From assembly GCA_012515235.1 (NCBI GenBank), contig JAAYYU010000300.1:50522-114521 (forward strand): a DNA stretch of 64,000 nt, written 5' to 3'. Of this stretch, positions 53,427 through 62,239 are shown piece by piece; position 1 is the first letter of the stretch, and every line of letters begins with the position of its first letter. A program made the position numbers and the translations under genes. Origin of the DNA: Candidatus Anammoximicrobium sp. (GTDB lineage Bacteria > Planctomycetota > Planctomycetia > Pirellulales > Pirellulaceae). A model generated the notes under the pieces. It was given only the letters and a program-made list of their open reading frames with translations. It searched no databases and was not told the DNA's origin.

Positions 53427-54803
53427 ATGACCACCTCCAGCGAGACAGCCAAACCGGCCGGCGGCGCAGTGAAGATTGTCAAGGACGCGGTCTGTACGTT
53501 TTGCGGCTGCGTCTGCGACGACATTGAACTTCACGTGGACGGCACGAAGATCGTTGCGGCCAGGCGGGCGTGCGCGTTGGGTACGTCGTGGTTTCTGAAT
53601 CACGAGATCGCAGACCGCGCGGCGTGCTACCTCGCAGGCCGACCGGCGACGGTGGAAGAGGGGATCGAGAGGGCTGCTCAGATTCTGGCCGGCGCCAAGT
53701 ACCCGCTGATCTACGGCATGAGCGACACGACGGTGGAGTCGCAGCGGGTCATCGTCGCCATCGGCGACTGGATCGGCGCCAGCGTGGACACGACGACCAG
53801 CGTCTGCCACGGTCCGTCTGGGATGGCTTTCCAGGGCGTCGGCGAGGTCACCGCGTCGCTGGGCGAGATCCGCAACCGCGGCGATTTGATTATCTTCTGG
53901 GGCGCCAATCCCGCCGAAAGCCACCCCCGGCACTTTACGCGTTACAGCCTGATGCCCAAGGGTCTGTTCGTGCCGGGCGGCCGGAAGGACCGGTACTGCG
54001 TGCTGGTCGACGTGCGGAAGACCAGGTCGGCGCGAACGGCGGACCAGTTTATCCAGATTCGGCCGCGCGGCGACTTCGAGGCGTTGTGGACGCTGCGGGC
54101 GTTGGCCCAAGGCATCTCGTTGGACGCCCGGCAAGTGGAACGCGACACGGGCCAGCCCTTGTCCGTCTGGCAGGATTTGATGAATCGCATGAAGGCCGCG
54201 AAGTTCGGGGTGATCTTCTTCGGCATGGGGCTGACCATGACCCGCGGCAAACACGCCAACACCGAGGCGCTGCTGGCCTTGGCGCGGGACCTGAACAAGT
54301 ACACGCGTTTCGTCGTCCGGGCCAATCGCGGGCACGGCAACGTATCCGGGGCAGACAACGTCGTCACGTGGCGGACCGGTTTTCCGTTCGGCGTCAACCT
54401 GAGCCGAGGATATCCGCGTTTCAATCCCGGCGAGTACACCGCTTCGGACGTCCTGGCCCGTGGCGAAGCCGACGCTGCGCTGATCGTCGCCAGCGATCCG
54501 CTGGCCAATTTCAGCGAGCCCGCGCGCGAGCATTTGAAACGCATTCCGTACATCGCCATGGACCCCAAGGAAACGCCCACCACGCGAGCGGCCACGGTTT
54601 CGTTCACCGTCGCCGCCTACGGGATCAACGTGGCCGGGACCGTGTACCGTATGGACGACGTGCCGATCGTCCTGCGCCCGGCCTTCGAATCACCGCACCC
54701 CAGCGACTACGTCGTTCTGCAAGGAATCGAACGTCGCGTCCGCGAACTGAAAGCGGACGTTCCGCTGCCCGGCGTTCACCCGGCTTTCCCGCGGCCGGCG
54801 TAA
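53427..54803 (+). CDS. Formylmethanofuran dehydrogenase subunit B
   Basis: The 458-residue product has a [4Fe-4S] site at residues 23-30 (CTFCGCVC) with a fourth cysteine near residue 49, and a metal-coordinating cysteine region TTTSVCHGPSG. FmdB/FwdB carries the pterin-bound tungsten or molybdenum that reduces CO2 or oxidises formate. The cysteine at the metal site indicates no selenocysteine form. Subunits A and C are not in the window, so the complex is split across the genome. The pair with FmdD is the expected subunit order and is likely co-transcribed. Confidence 0.92.
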   Translation: MTTSSETAKPAGGAVKIVKDAVCTFCGCVCDDIELHVDGTKIVAARRACALGTSWFLNHEIADRAACYLAGRPATVEEGIERAAQILAGAKYPLIYGMSDTTVESQRVIVAIGDWIGASVDTTTSVCHGPSGMAFQGVGEVTASLGEIRNRGDLIIFWGANPAESHPRHFTRYSLMPKGLFVPGGRKDRYCVLVDVRKTRSARTADQFIQIRPRGDFEALWTLRALAQGISLDARQVERDTGQPLSVWQDLMNRMKAAKFGVIFFGMGLTMTRGKHANTEALLALARDLNKYTRFVVRANRGHGNVSGADNVVTWRTGFPFGVNLSRGYPRFNPGEYTASDVLARGEADAALIVASDPLANFSEPAREHLKRIPYIAMDPKETPTTRAATVSFTVAAYGINVAGTVYRMDDVPIVLRPAFESPHPSDYVVLQGIERRVRELKADVPLPGVHPAFPRPA

Positions 54804-54920
54804 CACGCACCGCCAAGGGGGCAGGGGCAAGAACAGGGACGCTCCCTCGGCCCGCATGCTCCTCGACGACCGGACCCGGCTCGGCAAGTGCCTCGCGCTG
54901 CCGCCGTCAGCGGATTCCGC

Positions 54921-56345
54921 TCACCGCGTCCAGCCCCGACGGTATTCGCGCTTGACGTAGTGGTTCAAGTCCGGCAGATTGACACACCGCAGGTTCGGTC
55001 CGTCCCACTCGACGCGCTGGCCGAGGCCGGCGCGGAGGGCCAGGTTGCCCAGCAGGACGAACTCGGTCAGCGGGCCGGCGTGGTCGAAGTTCGAGAACGC
55101 GGGCTGGCCGCCCTTGCAGGCCGCGACCCATTCGCGGAAATGGTCGCTATCGCAACGCGGGATCAGCGGCGCGGGCTTCTGAAAATCCTTCATCTTCTCT
55201 TCCGGCAGCAGCCGCGGGGTGCCGCCGTGCAGGGTCAGCTTGCCCTTCTCGCCGACCACGATCGCGCCGTTGTCCGCATACTCCTTGCCCTCCGCCAGTT
55301 CGCCCACTTCGCGCGGCGGGTAGCAGCCGCCGTCGTACCAGAATAGCTTGCAGGCCGGCATCGTGTTCCGTTCGGGAATCTCCCAGCCGATGATCGAGGA
55401 ACTGGGGAACATCTCGTCGGTCGTATCCCCGGAATCCTTGACCAGCCACGTGGCGGCGGCGTGCTCGATCTTCAGCGCGGAGAAGATCCCGCTGATCGCG
55501 TGGCAGCCAATGTCGCCCAGGGCGCCCGTGCCGAAGTCCCACCAGCCGCGCCAGACGAACGGCGTGTAGACGCGTTTGCCTTGGAACTTGCCTTCCTTGT
55601 GAACCTCCAGATAGGGCCGCTCGGGCGCGGGGCCGAGCCAGACGTCCCAGTTCAGGCCGGCGGGCACCGGGTCCGCACCGGCCGGCCGTGAGCCGCCCTG
55701 CGGCCACCAGAAACGGCTGGCAATCCCCGGCCGGTCGGTCCACACGTGGACTTCTGTCACGTGGCCGATCATGCCGGCCCAGATGATCTCGCACAACAGC
55801 CGCCAGCCTTCTGTAGCGCGGCCCTGATTGCCCAGTTGCGTCGCGACCTTGTGCTCGCGGGCCGCCAGCGTCATCTGCCGCGCTTCGTCGATGTCGTGCG
55901 TCAGGGGCTTCTCGCAGTACACGTGTTTGCCGGAACGCATGGCCAGCAGCGAGGCCGGCGCGTGATGGTGGTCCGGCGTGGCGACGAAGACGGCGTCGAT
56001 CTGTCGGCCCAGCTTGTCGAACAGCTCGCGGTAGTCGCTGAACTGGGCGGGCAGCGGCTTGTTCGCGTTTTGATCCTTGTAAAACCGTTCGACGCGCCGC
56101 AGGCAGCCGTCCACCGCGCCTTGGGCCGTATCGCAGACCGCCACCAGGTTCTCCTGCAGCGACGGTTCGACGTGTCCGCCGCCACGCCCGCCGACGCCGA
56201 TGCCGGCAATGTTCAGTTTCTCGTTGGCGGCATAGCTGGTGGCCGCCGATTGGCCTTGAGCGTAGGTGGAACGTCCGGGGATCACGGTCAACCCGGCGGC
56301 GATCGTAGAAGCTTTCAGAAACGAACGGCGGGACAAACGGGACAT
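54921..56345 (-). CDS. Tat-exported Gfo/Idh/MocA family oxidoreductase
   Basis: The 474-residue protein starts with a twin-arginine signal (SRLSRRSFLKASTIAAGLT, residues about 1-30). The Rossmann start NIAGIGVGGRGGGHV and the conserved FVATPDHHHAPASLLAM, GKHVYCEKPLTHDIDEARQM and GALGDIGCHAISG mark the family, which oxidises or epimerises sugars with bound NAD(P). Many planctomycete members are exported, which is unusual for the fold. AAGGA lies upstream. It ends before a converging gene, with about 117 bp between it and fmdB. Substrate unknown. Confidence 0.9.
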   Translation of the reverse strand: MSRLSRRSFLKASTIAAGLTVIPGRSTYAQGQSAATSYAANEKLNIAGIGVGGRGGGHVEPSLQENLVAVCDTAQGAVDGCLRRVERFYKDQNANKPLPAQFSDYRELFDKLGRQIDAVFVATPDHHHAPASLLAMRSGKHVYCEKPLTHDIDEARQMTLAAREHKVATQLGNQGRATEGWRLLCEIIWAGMIGHVTEVHVWTDRPGIASRFWWPQGGSRPAGADPVPAGLNWDVWLGPAPERPYLEVHKEGKFQGKRVYTPFVWRGWWDFGTGALGDIGCHAISGIFSALKIEHAAATWLVKDSGDTTDEMFPSSSIIGWEIPERNTMPACKLFWYDGGCYPPREVGELAEGKEYADNGAIVVGEKGKLTLHGGTPRLLPEEKMKDFQKPAPLIPRCDSDHFREWVAACKGGQPAFSNFDHAGPLTEFVLLGNLALRAGLGQRVEWDGPNLRCVNLPDLNHYVKREYRRGWTR

Positions 56346-56551
56346 GGCAGCGTCCTTTGCAGAGGGATGGTGGATTCGGGGCCAAGGCGTCTCCCAGCCC
56401 CAGGGTTGGGGTTCCGTCGAGAGCGGTACGGCACCAGCCGCCGGTGGCTTCGCCGCCGGGAGCTGGCGCCCGGCCGCTCACGACCCGCGATTCCGGCGCG
56501 CGAGACGCACGTCGCTCATTGTAGCCGGAATCGCCGGCGCGGGTGCTCGGC

Positions 56552-56579
56552 AGCCCGGCTTTTCCGAAAAAGCCGGGCT
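56552..56579 (-). terminator. Hairpin terminator between Gfo/Idh/MocA and thrS genes
   Basis: A 12-bp perfect stem AGCCCGGCTTTT / AAAAGCCGGGCT around a short loop lies 26 bp after the thrS stop on the minus strand. It is the same stem family as at 10174-10203. The T-run inside the stem gives a bidirectional look. Confidence 0.65.
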
Positions 56580-56605
56580 GCGTCAACGCGGCGTCGCGAG
56601 TCCGT

Positions 56606-58810
56606 TCAATACGCGTGCGCCTCGCCGCCGCCTTCGTCCACGGCGGCGAATTTGCTGGCGGCGACCTGGCGGATGGTCTTCTGATCCACCTCGTCGCGGA
56701 GGCGGGCGATTGCGGTTTCCAGCGGCATGGCTCCCAGGTCGCCGTCGAGGCGGTCGCGCAAGGCGACCGCGCCGGCCTCGGCTTCGCGCGGGCCGACGAC
56801 CACCATGTACGGGACCAACTCCACCTGAGCCTCCCGGATCTTGGCCTGCACCTTGGCGCTGCGATAGTCGGCCGTGACGCGGAAGCCCGCCTCCGACAGC
56901 CGCTGTTTGATCTGTTGGCCGTAATCGTTCGTCTTCTCGCTCAGCGGCAGGACGCGGACCTGCTCGGGCGCCAACCAGAGAGGAAACGCCCCCGCGAAAT
57001 GCTCGATCAGCACGCCCACGAACCGCTCCAGCGAGCCGAACGGAGCCCGGTGGATCATCACCGGCTGGTGCGGCCGGTTGTCCGCGCCGATGTACTCGAG
57101 CTGGAAACGCTCGGGCAGGTTGTAATCCAATTGGACCGTGCCCAGCTGCCATTGGCGGCCGATGCAATCGCGGACCATGAAGTCGGCCTTGGGGCCGTAG
57201 AAAGCGGCCTCGCCCAGCCGCTCCTCGAACTGCAGGCCCGATTCCCCCAGCACCTTGCGCAACGCCGCTTCCGCCTTCTGCCAGTTCTCCACGCTGCCCA
57301 CGTACTTGTCGCTGTTCGGATCGCGCAACGAGAGTTGGACCCGATAGTCCTTGAGCCCGACGCTTTCCAGCACGAAGCGGGTCAAATCCAGCGTCGCCCG
57401 GAATTCGTCTTCAACCTGTTCCGGCGTGCAGAACAGGTGCGCATCGTCCTGCGTCAGGCCGCGGACCCGCAGCATCCCGTTCAACTCGCCCGTCTGTTCG
57501 TGGCGATACACCGTGCCGAACTCGGCCAGCCGCACGGGCAAGTCGCGGTAGCTGCGCGGTTCCGACTTGTACATCTGCACGTGGTGCGGGCAGTTCATGG
57601 GCCGCAGCAAGTACCGCTCCTGGGTGCGCTGCCAGTCGTGCAGCGCCCGAAGGCGATCGGCGACCGGGGCCTCCGGCCGATAGCCGGCCTGGGCCGCGTC
57701 GAAGCCCATCAGCTTGGCCGCCTGCAGCAACGTCCGCTCCTGCTCGTCGGCTCCGGCCGGCGGCGTCGCCGGCAGGATCTCCAGCCGGCGGAGAAGAAAG
57801 TCGACGAGTTGCCCCGCGTCGTGGTGGAAGATCGGCGCGAACTGGGAATCGCGATAGTAGGGGAAATGGCCGCTGGTCTCGTACAGGTCCACGCGGCCGA
57901 TGTGGGGCGAGTAGACGGGCTGATAGCCGCGGGCCAGCAGTTCGTGCATGATGAAACGCTCCAGGATCGCGCGCACGGCGGCACCCTTGGGCAGCCACAG
58001 ACACAGCCCCGCCCCGACGTCGGGCTCGATGCTGAACAGCTTCAGCTTCTTGCCCAGCACGCGGTGGTCGCGGCGTTTGGCTTCCTCCAACTGTTCCAGG
58101 TACTGGTCGAGGTCCTGTTTGCTGAACCAGGCCGTGCCGTACAGTCGCTGCAACTGCCGGTTGCGGGCGTCGCCCTTCCAGTACGTGCCGGCGACGTTCA
58201 GGACCTTGAACGCCTTGATCTTGCCGGCATGTGGCACATGCGGACCGCGGCACAAATCGACAAACTCGCCCTGGCGGTAGAAGCTCATCTCGGCATGCTC
58301 GCCGAGGCCCGTCGAGATGTGTTCCACCTTCAAGGCTTGATTCAGATCCCGGCACAGTTCGACGGCCTTGTCCCGCGGCAGCAGGAACCGCTCAAACGGC
58401 TCCGCCTCCTTGATGATCCGCTGCATCTCGGCTTCGATCTTGGGAAAGTCCTCTTCGTTCAGCTTGTGCTCCAGGTCAAAGTCGTAATAGAAGCCGTTGG
58501 CGATCGTGGGACCAAAGGCCAGCGACACGCCGGGAAACAGCCGCATCACGGCCCGCGCCATGACGTGGGCGCACGAATGGCGCATCACGCCCAGCGACGG
58601 CGGATCTTTCTCCGTCAACAATCGCAACGGGATCGGCTGGGACGGGCACAGCTCCGTCAGCGGCCGGATGGCGTCGCAGACTTGGCCGGCGACTTCCGCC
58701 GCTACGACGGCCCCTGCCAAACGCGAGCCGATCGATTGGGCGACATCCATCGCGGTGGCCTGATCGGGATACTCCTTGACACTTCCATCGGGAAACTTGA
58801 TCTGAATCAT
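56606..58810 (-). CDS. thrS: Threonyl-tRNA synthetase with planctomycete-type insertion
   Basis: The start ATG 58810 has GGAG and GAAAGAA upstream. The 734-residue enzyme has TGS (1-60), SAD editing (about 75-200) with HSCAHVMARAV, class II catalytic core and anticodon-binding domain (about 630-725, VRVLPLSEKTNDYGQQI). Motif 2 is RPMNCPHHVQMYK, with zinc ligand Cys406. An insertion of about 70 residues (about 325-397, HHDAGQLVDFLLRRLEILPA and on) replaces the short segment normally joining motif 1 and motif 2. It charges tRNA-Thr; the insert's role is unknown. Confidence 0.93.
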   Translation of the reverse strand: MIQIKFPDGSVKEYPDQATAMDVAQSIGSRLAGAVVAAEVAGQVCDAIRPLTELCPSQPIPLRLLTEKDPPSLGVMRHSCAHVMARAVMRLFPGVSLAFGPTIANGFYYDFDLEHKLNEEDFPKIEAEMQRIIKEAEPFERFLLPRDKAVELCRDLNQALKVEHISTGLGEHAEMSFYRQGEFVDLCRGPHVPHAGKIKAFKVLNVAGTYWKGDARNRQLQRLYGTAWFSKQDLDQYLEQLEEAKRRDHRVLGKKLKLFSIEPDVGAGLCLWLPKGAAVRAILERFIMHELLARGYQPVYSPHIGRVDLYETSGHFPYYRDSQFAPIFHHDAGQLVDFLLRRLEILPATPPAGADEQERTLLQAAKLMGFDAAQAGYRPEAPVADRLRALHDWQRTQERYLLRPMNCPHHVQMYKSEPRSYRDLPVRLAEFGTVYRHEQTGELNGMLRVRGLTQDDAHLFCTPEQVEDEFRATLDLTRFVLESVGLKDYRVQLSLRDPNSDKYVGSVENWQKAEAALRKVLGESGLQFEERLGEAAFYGPKADFMVRDCIGRQWQLGTVQLDYNLPERFQLEYIGADNRPHQPVMIHRAPFGSLERFVGVLIEHFAGAFPLWLAPEQVRVLPLSEKTNDYGQQIKQRLSEAGFRVTADYRSAKVQAKIREAQVELVPYMVVVGPREAEAGAVALRDRLDGDLGAMPLETAIARLRDEVDQKTIRQVAASKFAAVDEGGGEAHAY

Positions 58811-59182
58811 GTGAATTCTTTCTCCAGCGGACGACACGCCGGCCAAACGCCGCTACGAGAGGCGTCAAACCGCAACGTGTCCACAATTTACCGAGACAAT
58901 CAACCTATGATTATGGCTCGCACGTTTCGCGTCAACGCCAAGTGGGGGAACTCGCTGAGGCCGTCGAGGTCCTAAAACGCCCCGGAATCGCCCGCGGCCG
59001 ACCGCCGATTGCCGGCCATCGCCAAGCCGCTTTTCGCCTTCAGAGACGCTGCGCGGGGGCCCCGTCCAGCCTTTTTGACGCAGCCAATCACCCGCGGGCG
59101 GAAACGGCGGTCCAGGAAACGCCGGATCGACTGCGAGCGGATCGACTGCGAGCCAGGCCACGTGGCCTTCCGGCGAGGCTGT
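58811..59182. other. Intergenic region between thrS and the lut operon
   Basis: This 372-bp region between same-strand genes should hold the thrS promoter. A short direct repeat GGATCGACTGCGAGC occurs twice near 59120-59155. No gene or RNA was recognised. Confidence 0.4.
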
Positions 59183-59776
59183 TCAGACCAGGAACACCGT
59201 CAGCGACCGCGCTCCGTGGGCGCCGATTACCAACGCCTGTTCGATGTCGGCTGTCTTCGAAGGTCCCGACAGGAACAGGCCGAAGCCGGGCTCGGCAAAG
59301 GACAGCCGCTGATAGGCTTGATCCATGTTGTCCACCAATTCGGCGACCGGCAGGACCAGGGCCAGGTGCTGGGCGAGGAAGTACAGCACGCGGTGGCGCA
59401 GGCCTTGATCCGTGACCCAAACCGCGGCGTTTTCCGCCACGCCAAACTGGCCCGGCGCCACGAGGAAATCCACGTCTTCCAATTCGTGCGGGTCGGCGAC
59501 GTCCGCCATCTGCACGTTGGCTTTGCGGATGCCGTCCACCAGCGAGCAGACCTTCGTTGCCTGTGCATAAGCCGGCAGTTGGTCCAGTTCGCGGTTCACT
59601 TCGTCCAAGTTGCCTGCGCGCACGGCTCGGCCGCCCACCGCCTGCAAGACTTCAGCGAACTGCTCCGCGCGATCCTGGTACGTCGTCCATGGTTCGTCGA
59701 GTTCGGGAAGCTCGACGGGCTCCAGTTGCGTGCTGCGCAGGTGTTTCAGGATTTCAGCCTTGCTGCTTGCGGCCAT
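59183..59776 (-). CDS. lutC: LUD domain protein of L-lactate utilisation
   Basis: The 197-residue product is a LUD-domain protein of the LutC type (ELEDVDFLVAPGQFGVAENA, LFLSGPSKTADIEQALVIGA HGARSLTV-like tail). LutC is the third component of the three-subunit NAD-independent L-lactate oxidation complex LutABC. Its start codon overlaps the end of lutB by 23 bp, so translation is coupled. Length is close to known LutC (about 200-240). Confidence 0.9.
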   Translation of the reverse strand: MAASSKAEILKHLRSTQLEPVELPELDEPWTTYQDRAEQFAEVLQAVGGRAVRAGNLDEVNRELDQLPAYAQATKVCSLVDGIRKANVQMADVADPHELEDVDFLVAPGQFGVAENAAVWVTDQGLRHRVLYFLAQHLALVLPVAELVDNMDQAYQRLSFAEPGFGLFLSGPSKTADIEQALVIGAHGARSLTVFLV

Positions 59777-61148
59777 GTTTCTTCTCGTACGATTCGCGGA
59801 AACTATGCTTGGGAAAAACCGGCAGCTCGCGGTGCTTGCCCCAGGCGTTCAGCCGGTTGTAGATCAGCAGTCGCGGGAGAAAGGGCAGGACCCAGCGGGC
59901 CAGCTTGCCAGACAAACGGTACAGCCAGTTCCTGCCCAGCACAACGCCGGCCACCTTCATCGCCAGCCGCTTCTGCCAGGGCAACAGGCGATCGCGCACG
60001 ATTTCTCCCCGCCAGGTGAACAACTGATGATGGAGCGGAACCTTGACGGGACAGACTTCGGTACAGGAACCGCACAGACTGCAGGCATACGGCAGGCTGT
60101 AGTTGAACTTGGGGTCTCGCAGCGGCCCCAGCACCGAGCCGATCGGGCCGGGAATCGTGTTCTGATAACTGTAGCCGCCGCTGCGGCGGTAGACCGGGCA
60201 CGTGTTCAGGCACGCGCCGCAGCGGATGCACTTGAGCGATTCGCGAAACAGCGGATTCTGCCGAATGCGGCTGCGGCCGTTGTCCACCAGCACAATGTGC
60301 AGTTGGCCGCCGGGACGGGGGCCGTGGAAGTGCGAGGTATAGGCCGTGATCGGCTGGCCCGTGGCCGAACGCGACAGCAGCCGCAGGAAGACGGCCAGGT
60401 CCCGCGCTCGCGGAATCAGTTTCTCGATGCCCAGGCAGGCGATGTGCAGACTCGGCAGCGAGATCCCCAAGTCGGCGTTGCCTTCGTTGGTGCAAACGAC
60501 CAGCCCGCCGGTCTCGGCGACGGCAAAGTTCACGCCCGTGATCCCGGCGTCGGCCTTCATGAACTTGTCCCGCAGATGCGCCCGAGCGGCCTCCGCCAGG
60601 TACTTGGGATCCGTCGCGCCCTGCTGAGTGCCCAGGACCCGATGGAACAGTTCGCCGACTTCCTCCTTCTTGATGTGGATCGCCGGCAGGACGATGTGAC
60701 TGGGCGGCTTGTCGAGCAACTGGACGATCCGTTCGCCCAGGTCGGTGTCGACGACCTCGATGCCATGCCCCTGCAGGTACGGGTTCAGGTGGCATTCTTC
60801 GGTGAGCATGGACTTGCTCTTGACCATCCGCTGCACGCGGTTGTCCTGCAGGATCTGCAGCACGATCCGGTTGTGATCCTCGGCGTCACGGGCCCAATGC
60901 ACCCGCGCCCCCTTGCGGGTCGCCTGCTCCTCGAATTGCTCCAAGTATTCGGGAAGCCGCGCCAGCGTGTGCAGCTTGATCTGCGAAGCCAGTTCGCGCA
61001 ACCGCTCCCATTCGGGGACGGACCGCGCCGCTTTGTCCCGTTTGGCGCGTACGAACCACAACGCCTGATCGTGCCACTGCGTGCGCTCGGCGTTGGCGAT
61101 GAACTCCGCAGCCCGAGCGGCGTGATTGCCCTTGGTCGCTCTCGTCAT
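59754..61148 (-). CDS. lutB: Iron-sulfur L-lactate oxidation protein
   Basis: The 464-residue product has a LUD-type N-terminal part (NFAVAETGGLVVCTNEGNAD) and two [4Fe-4S] ferredoxin motifs, CIRCGACLNTCPVYRRSGG and CSLCGSCTEVCPVKVPLHH. It carries electrons in the LutABC complex that oxidises L-lactate to pyruvate. It is the middle gene of the operon, 115 bp after lutA and overlapping lutC. Confidence 0.92.
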   Translation of the reverse strand: MTRATKGNHAARAAEFIANAERTQWHDQALWFVRAKRDKAARSVPEWERLRELASQIKLHTLARLPEYLEQFEEQATRKGARVHWARDAEDHNRIVLQILQDNRVQRMVKSKSMLTEECHLNPYLQGHGIEVVDTDLGERIVQLLDKPPSHIVLPAIHIKKEEVGELFHRVLGTQQGATDPKYLAEAARAHLRDKFMKADAGITGVNFAVAETGGLVVCTNEGNADLGISLPSLHIACLGIEKLIPRARDLAVFLRLLSRSATGQPITAYTSHFHGPRPGGQLHIVLVDNGRSRIRQNPLFRESLKCIRCGACLNTCPVYRRSGGYSYQNTIPGPIGSVLGPLRDPKFNYSLPYACSLCGSCTEVCPVKVPLHHQLFTWRGEIVRDRLLPWQKRLAMKVAGVVLGRNWLYRLSGKLARWVLPFLPRLLIYNRLNAWGKHRELPVFPKHSFRESYEKKHGRKQQG

Positions 61149-61262
61149 GAGTCACACTCCCAGCCGTTTCCGTCTCAGCGATCCGCGCCGCCGCGTTTGA
61201 CCGCGTCCCGACCGGCCGCGTGCTGCAGACCGCCTGCCCGCGCGGCCCCCGTGGGGTCGCGG

Positions 61263-62012
61263 TTAAACAGGCGGCTGCCGTCCTGCGAAAATCTGAGCCA
61301 CGTGCATCACGTGAATTCCCTTCCCATCGCGGCGAATCAGGCCGTCCAGGTGCATCAAACAGGACATGTCGGCCGCCGTCAGCACCTCCGTGCCCGCCTG
61401 TTCGTGGTCGGCCAAGCGGTCCAGGCCCATCCGCGTGGAGACCGCTTCCTCGTTCACGGCAAACGTCCCGCCAAAGCCGCAGCACTCGTCGGGGCGGCTC
61501 AATTCCGTCAACTGGATGCCCTCCAGCGACGCGAGAAGTTGGCGAACCTTGTTGAACGGCGGCGCGACGATTTCACTGGGCTGGCCCAACCGCAGAAAGC
61601 GATGCCCGTGGCAGCTGTTGTGCAGCCCCACACGGTACGGAAACCGGCCTTCGATCCGCTCGACCTTCAGCACGTCGGTGAGGAACTCGCACAACTCGAA
61701 CGTCTTTCGCTTCAGCTCCTCGAATCCCGGCCGGCCGGCAAGGTACTCGTCGTAGTGGTGACGCACCATCGACACGCAACTGCCCGACGGACACACGACA
61801 TACGGATAGTCCCGGAAGATCTCCAGGAATTTCAGGGCCAGCGGCCGCGTGTCGTCCCGGCAGCCCGTGTTCGCCATCGGCTGGCCACAGCACGTCTGCC
61901 GGCGCGGAAACTCGATTTCGACCCCGTGCTTCTCCAGAACCTCGATGGTGGCAAACCCGACGTCCGGGAACAACTGGTCGATGTAACAGGGAATAAACAA
62001 GCCAACACGCAT
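61263..62012 (-). CDS. lutA: L-lactate oxidation protein with CCG domains
   Basis: The 249-residue product has two cysteine-rich CCG domains (PCYIDQLFPDVG, then TCCGQPMANTGC; and NSCHGHRFLRLG, then PDECCGFGGTFAVNE), as in LutA/YkgE, the heterodisulfide-reductase-like subunit. GGAG stands eight bases before ATG 62012. It is the first gene of the lutABC operon. No lactate permease or LutR regulator lies in the window. Confidence 0.92.
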   Translation of the reverse strand: MRVGLFIPCYIDQLFPDVGFATIEVLEKHGVEIEFPRRQTCCGQPMANTGCRDDTRPLALKFLEIFRDYPYVVCPSGSCVSMVRHHYDEYLAGRPGFEELKRKTFELCEFLTDVLKVERIEGRFPYRVGLHNSCHGHRFLRLGQPSEIVAPPFNKVRQLLASLEGIQLTELSRPDECCGFGGTFAVNEEAVSTRMGLDRLADHEQAGTEVLTAADMSCLMHLDGLIRRDGKGIHVMHVAQIFAGRQPPV

Positions 62013-62124
62013 CGGTGGTCTCCCCTCGGTGTCCGCAGTATAGCGTCGATTTGCGCCGCCTCGTAGACGCCCTCCCAATTCCGACGGGTGATTCACGCAC
62101 CAAGACGCCTGCGCACTTCCCCTC

Positions 62125-62164
62125 AAAAAAAAGCCGGGCCGGTATCTTGAAATACCGGCCCGGC
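62125..62164 (-). terminator. Strong rho-independent terminator of glnA
   Basis: On the minus strand a 13-bp perfect stem (GCCGGGCCGGTAT / ATACCGGCCCGGC) with a six-base loop is followed by eight T residues. It starts 76 bp after the glnA stop. This is the clearest canonical terminator in the window. Confidence 0.92.
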
Positions 62165-62239
62165 AGTCGCCGCAGCAGGAAGCACCGCGAGAAGCCCGGC
62201 CCGGCAAGAGACCGCGGGCTTGTTTCGAGTCAACCGCCG

